Shown here: positions 4,805-6,122 of the stretch, piece by piece | Position numbering within the stretch: the stretch's first letter is position 1 | Layout: every line of letters starts with the position of its first letter | Assembly (NCBI GenBank): GCA_938008925.1 | Contig: CALLIQ010000214.1 | Coordinates: forward strand, 1 to 6,122 | From: an uncultured Acidimicrobiales bacterium | GTDB taxonomy: Bacteria; Actinomycetota; Acidimicrobiia; Acidimicrobiales; SZUA-35 | Direction: 5' to 3' | Length of the DNA stretch: 6,122 bases | The notes under the pieces: generated by a model | The model's input: the letters and a program-made list of their open reading frames with translations, nothing else | Database searches by the model: none | What the model was told of the DNA's origin: nothing | Position numbers and translations under genes: made by a program

Positions 4805-5707
4805 TCAGCCGAGCAGGGCGGCTCCCAGTTCGCGCCAGGCCTCGGTCGGCACCGCTGCCCGATCCGCTTCGAGCACCTGAATGCACACGTGATCCGCGCC
4901 AGCGTCGTGGTGGGCCTTCACTCGAGCGAGCACGTCGTCGAGCGTTCCCCAGGCGACGATGGCATCGACGACCCGGTCGTCGGCGTTGGTGAGCTCTTCC
5001 TCGGTGAATCCGTGGCGCATCAGGTTGTTCGCGTAGTTCGGCAGTCCGAGATAGACGGCCATGTGCGCTCTGGCCGTCTCGCGAGCGGTGGTGGGATCGG
5101 TGTCGAGAACGACCATCTGCTCGGTGGCGAGCAGCTTGTCCGGACCGATGGCGGCCCGGGCGATCTCGGTGTGTTCGACCGGCACGAAGTAGGGGTGTGC
5201 GCCGTCGGCGGCCTCGGCCGAGAGCTCGAGCATCTTGGGTCCGAGGGCGGCGATCACCCGACTCGGCTTCTCCGCCGGCTCGGCCGCCTTGTACATCGAG
5301 GCGTCCATCCGCTCGAGGTACTCACGCATCTTGGTGAGCGGCTTCGAGTAATCGTGCTTGCGAACCCACTCGGTGAGTGTGTGGTGGCTGACGCCAAGTC
5401 CAAGCAGGAAGCGTCCTTCGTACGCCTCGTTCAGCGTGAGGTGTGCGTTGTTGGTGGTCATGGCATCGCGGGCCCAGATCGAGGCAATGCCGGTGGCAAC
5501 CTTCATCGAGGATGACGCTTCGAGCAACACTGCTGCGGCAACGAAGGGATCGCGAGAGACCGTTTCGGGAATCCAAAGACAGGGCCATCCCATTTCGTCC
5601 AACTCAGCGGCGGCCTCGCGAACCTTGTTGGCTGGCTGGCCGTCCAGCACCCCGGTCCAGATTCCGACTCGGCCGATATCGATCACGTCTTCACTCTTGT
5701 CTGCCAC
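4805..5707 (-). CDS. F420-dependent LLM-class oxidoreductase
   Basis: This 300-residue protein has the bacterial luciferase-like TIM-barrel fold. It opens with the strand GRVGIWTG (12-19) and then the REAAAELDEMGWPCLWIPE helix-strand unit (30-48). The barrel motif FLLGLGVSH (100-108) follows, then the ALGPKMLELSAEAADGAHPYFV segment (154-175), which in this family helps bind cofactor phosphate. The layout and length fit the mycobacterial-type F420 oxidoreductases described as the MSMEG_4141 group, so the likely cofactor is reduced F420 and not FMN. The substrate is unknown, and the protein should be cytoplasmic. The start is GTG at 5707 with a poor ribosome binding site. A second GTG at 5686 (residue 8) has AAGAGTGAAG just before it and may be the true start. 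The gene follows the acyltransferase by 18 bases and precedes the small membrane protein by 32, consistent with an operon. Confidence 0.9.
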   Translation of the reverse strand: MADKSEDVIDIGRVGIWTGVLDGQPANKVREAAAELDEMGWPCLWIPETVSRDPFVAAAVLLEASSSMKVATGIASIWARDAMTTNNAHLTLNEAYEGRFLLGLGVSHHTLTEWVRKHDYSKPLTKMREYLERMDASMYKAAEPAEKPSRVIAALGPKMLELSAEAADGAHPYFVPVEHTEIARAAIGPDKLLATEQMVVLDTDPTTARETARAHMAVYLGLPNYANNLMRHGFTEEELTNADDRVVDAIVAWGTLDDVLARVKAHHDAGADHVCIQVLEADRAAVPTEAWRELGAALLG

Positions 5708-5725
5708 GGCTCGCGAACTTAGGCG

Positions 5726-6122
5726 TCATCTGCGGTCGACAACAAGAATCAGTGAGTCTTCTGGACGGTCGGCCCAACGAACCTTGTACTCCATGTCCAT
5801 ACCCAGGTCGTAGGTCGCGATGCGTTGGCGGCCGAGTTCTTGGAGCTGTTCCCACTGCAGCAGATGGCTGACGGACAACGAGGCGACGTCTTCAGCGAAG
5901 GACAACTGGAGGCCGCGATAGGTCGATCCTCGAACTCCACCAATGATGAAGCCGACGTCGACGCCGTCGAGAATGGCCACGAAGGCCCTGAGGCGACCTC
6001 GAGCGGCCAAACGTCGAATCATCTGGTCATAGAACATCGCCATCGGAGGGCTGGTGATTCCCGACTCGTCCTTTCCCTTCCAACCCCGCTGCTCGATGTC
6101 GAGAATTCGACCGAACAGCGTC
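5726..6122 (-). CDS. C-terminal part of a FemAB/CelD-like GNAT acyltransferase (partial)
   Basis: The frame remains open to the window edge, so the ATG at 6043 is internal and about 131 residues of a longer protein are visible. Upstream of that ATG the frame reads LFGRILDIEQRGWKGKDESG, followed by the helix MAMFYDQMIRRLAARGRLRAF and the strand VAILDGVDVGFIIGG. The IE-x-x-x-WKG start, FY helix and L-DG strand are typical of the double-GNAT fold grouped as Acetyltransf_6 (BioF2-like, CelD/FemAB-related). These proteins move acyl or aminoacyl groups onto polysaccharides, peptidoglycan bridges or lipids. After this come a GLQLSF strand and the DLGMDMEYKVRW motif near the end, where this family often has a DLG-x-x-x-x-YK-x-x-[FW] pattern. 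The substrate cannot be told from the fragment. It is the first visible gene of the - strand run. Confidence 0.8.
   Translation of the reverse strand, partial: TLFGRILDIEQRGWKGKDESGITSPPMAMFYDQMIRRLAARGRLRAFVAILDGVDVGFIIGGVRGSTYRGLQLSFAEDVASLSVSHLLQWEQLQELGRQRIATYDLGMDMEYKVRWADRPEDSLILVVDRR

Noticed and set aside
4773..4886. N-terminal extension of the small membrane protein to an ATG at 4886
   Set aside because: It would overlap the oxidoreductase gene by 82 bases, and the added Gly/Ser/Arg/Ala stretch reads like noncoding-frame sequence.
4796..5515. A 239-codon + strand open frame inside the oxidoreductase gene
   Set aside because: It lies opposite a clear LLM-class enzyme. The Val/Gly/His-rich translation has no recognisable feature.

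Overview
The window is high-GC DNA, rich in Ala, Asp, Val and Arg codons and with GTG starts. It carries a deazaflavin (F420)-type luciferase-like oxidoreductase and a class A penicillin-binding protein tail that is rich in Pro and Thr. This suggests an actinobacterium, most plausibly of the Acidimicrobiia (Ilumatobacter-like). That placement is inferred from composition and protein style, not from a marker gene. The window is almost fully coding, and the longest gap is about 100 bases.

Left half, + strand (1-3293). The end of a probable class A penicillin-binding protein overlaps the start of a 485-residue membrane-anchored protein by one base. That protein has a very acidic, repeat-bearing cytoplasmic part, one membrane span and an outer trypsin/HtrA-like domain. 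By eye, the catalytic His and Ser of that domain are replaced, so it looks like a pseudoprotease. After a 97-base gap holding short repeats and a hairpin comes a two-gene unit. The first gene encodes an unrecognised four-span membrane protein. The second, joined to it by an ATGA overlap, encodes a secreted, probably beta-rich protein. All four products are at or outside the membrane, so this is an envelope locus.

Centre (3294-3392). The two gene sets converge on a gap with two strong hairpins, probably a bidirectional termination region.

Right half, - strand (6122 down to 3393). Four genes lie head to tail with gaps of 18, 32 and 42 bases and may form one operon. They are the end of a FemAB/CelD-like GNAT acyltransferase that runs off the window edge, an F420-dependent LLM-class oxidoreductase, a 94-residue single-span membrane protein, and a YihY/BrkB-family membrane protein with an unusual C-terminal tail.

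No RNA genes, CRISPR arrays, insertion sequences or attachment sites were seen. The best candidates for something undescribed are the pseudoprotease joined to a penicillin-binding protein gene, and the four-span/secreted protein pair.
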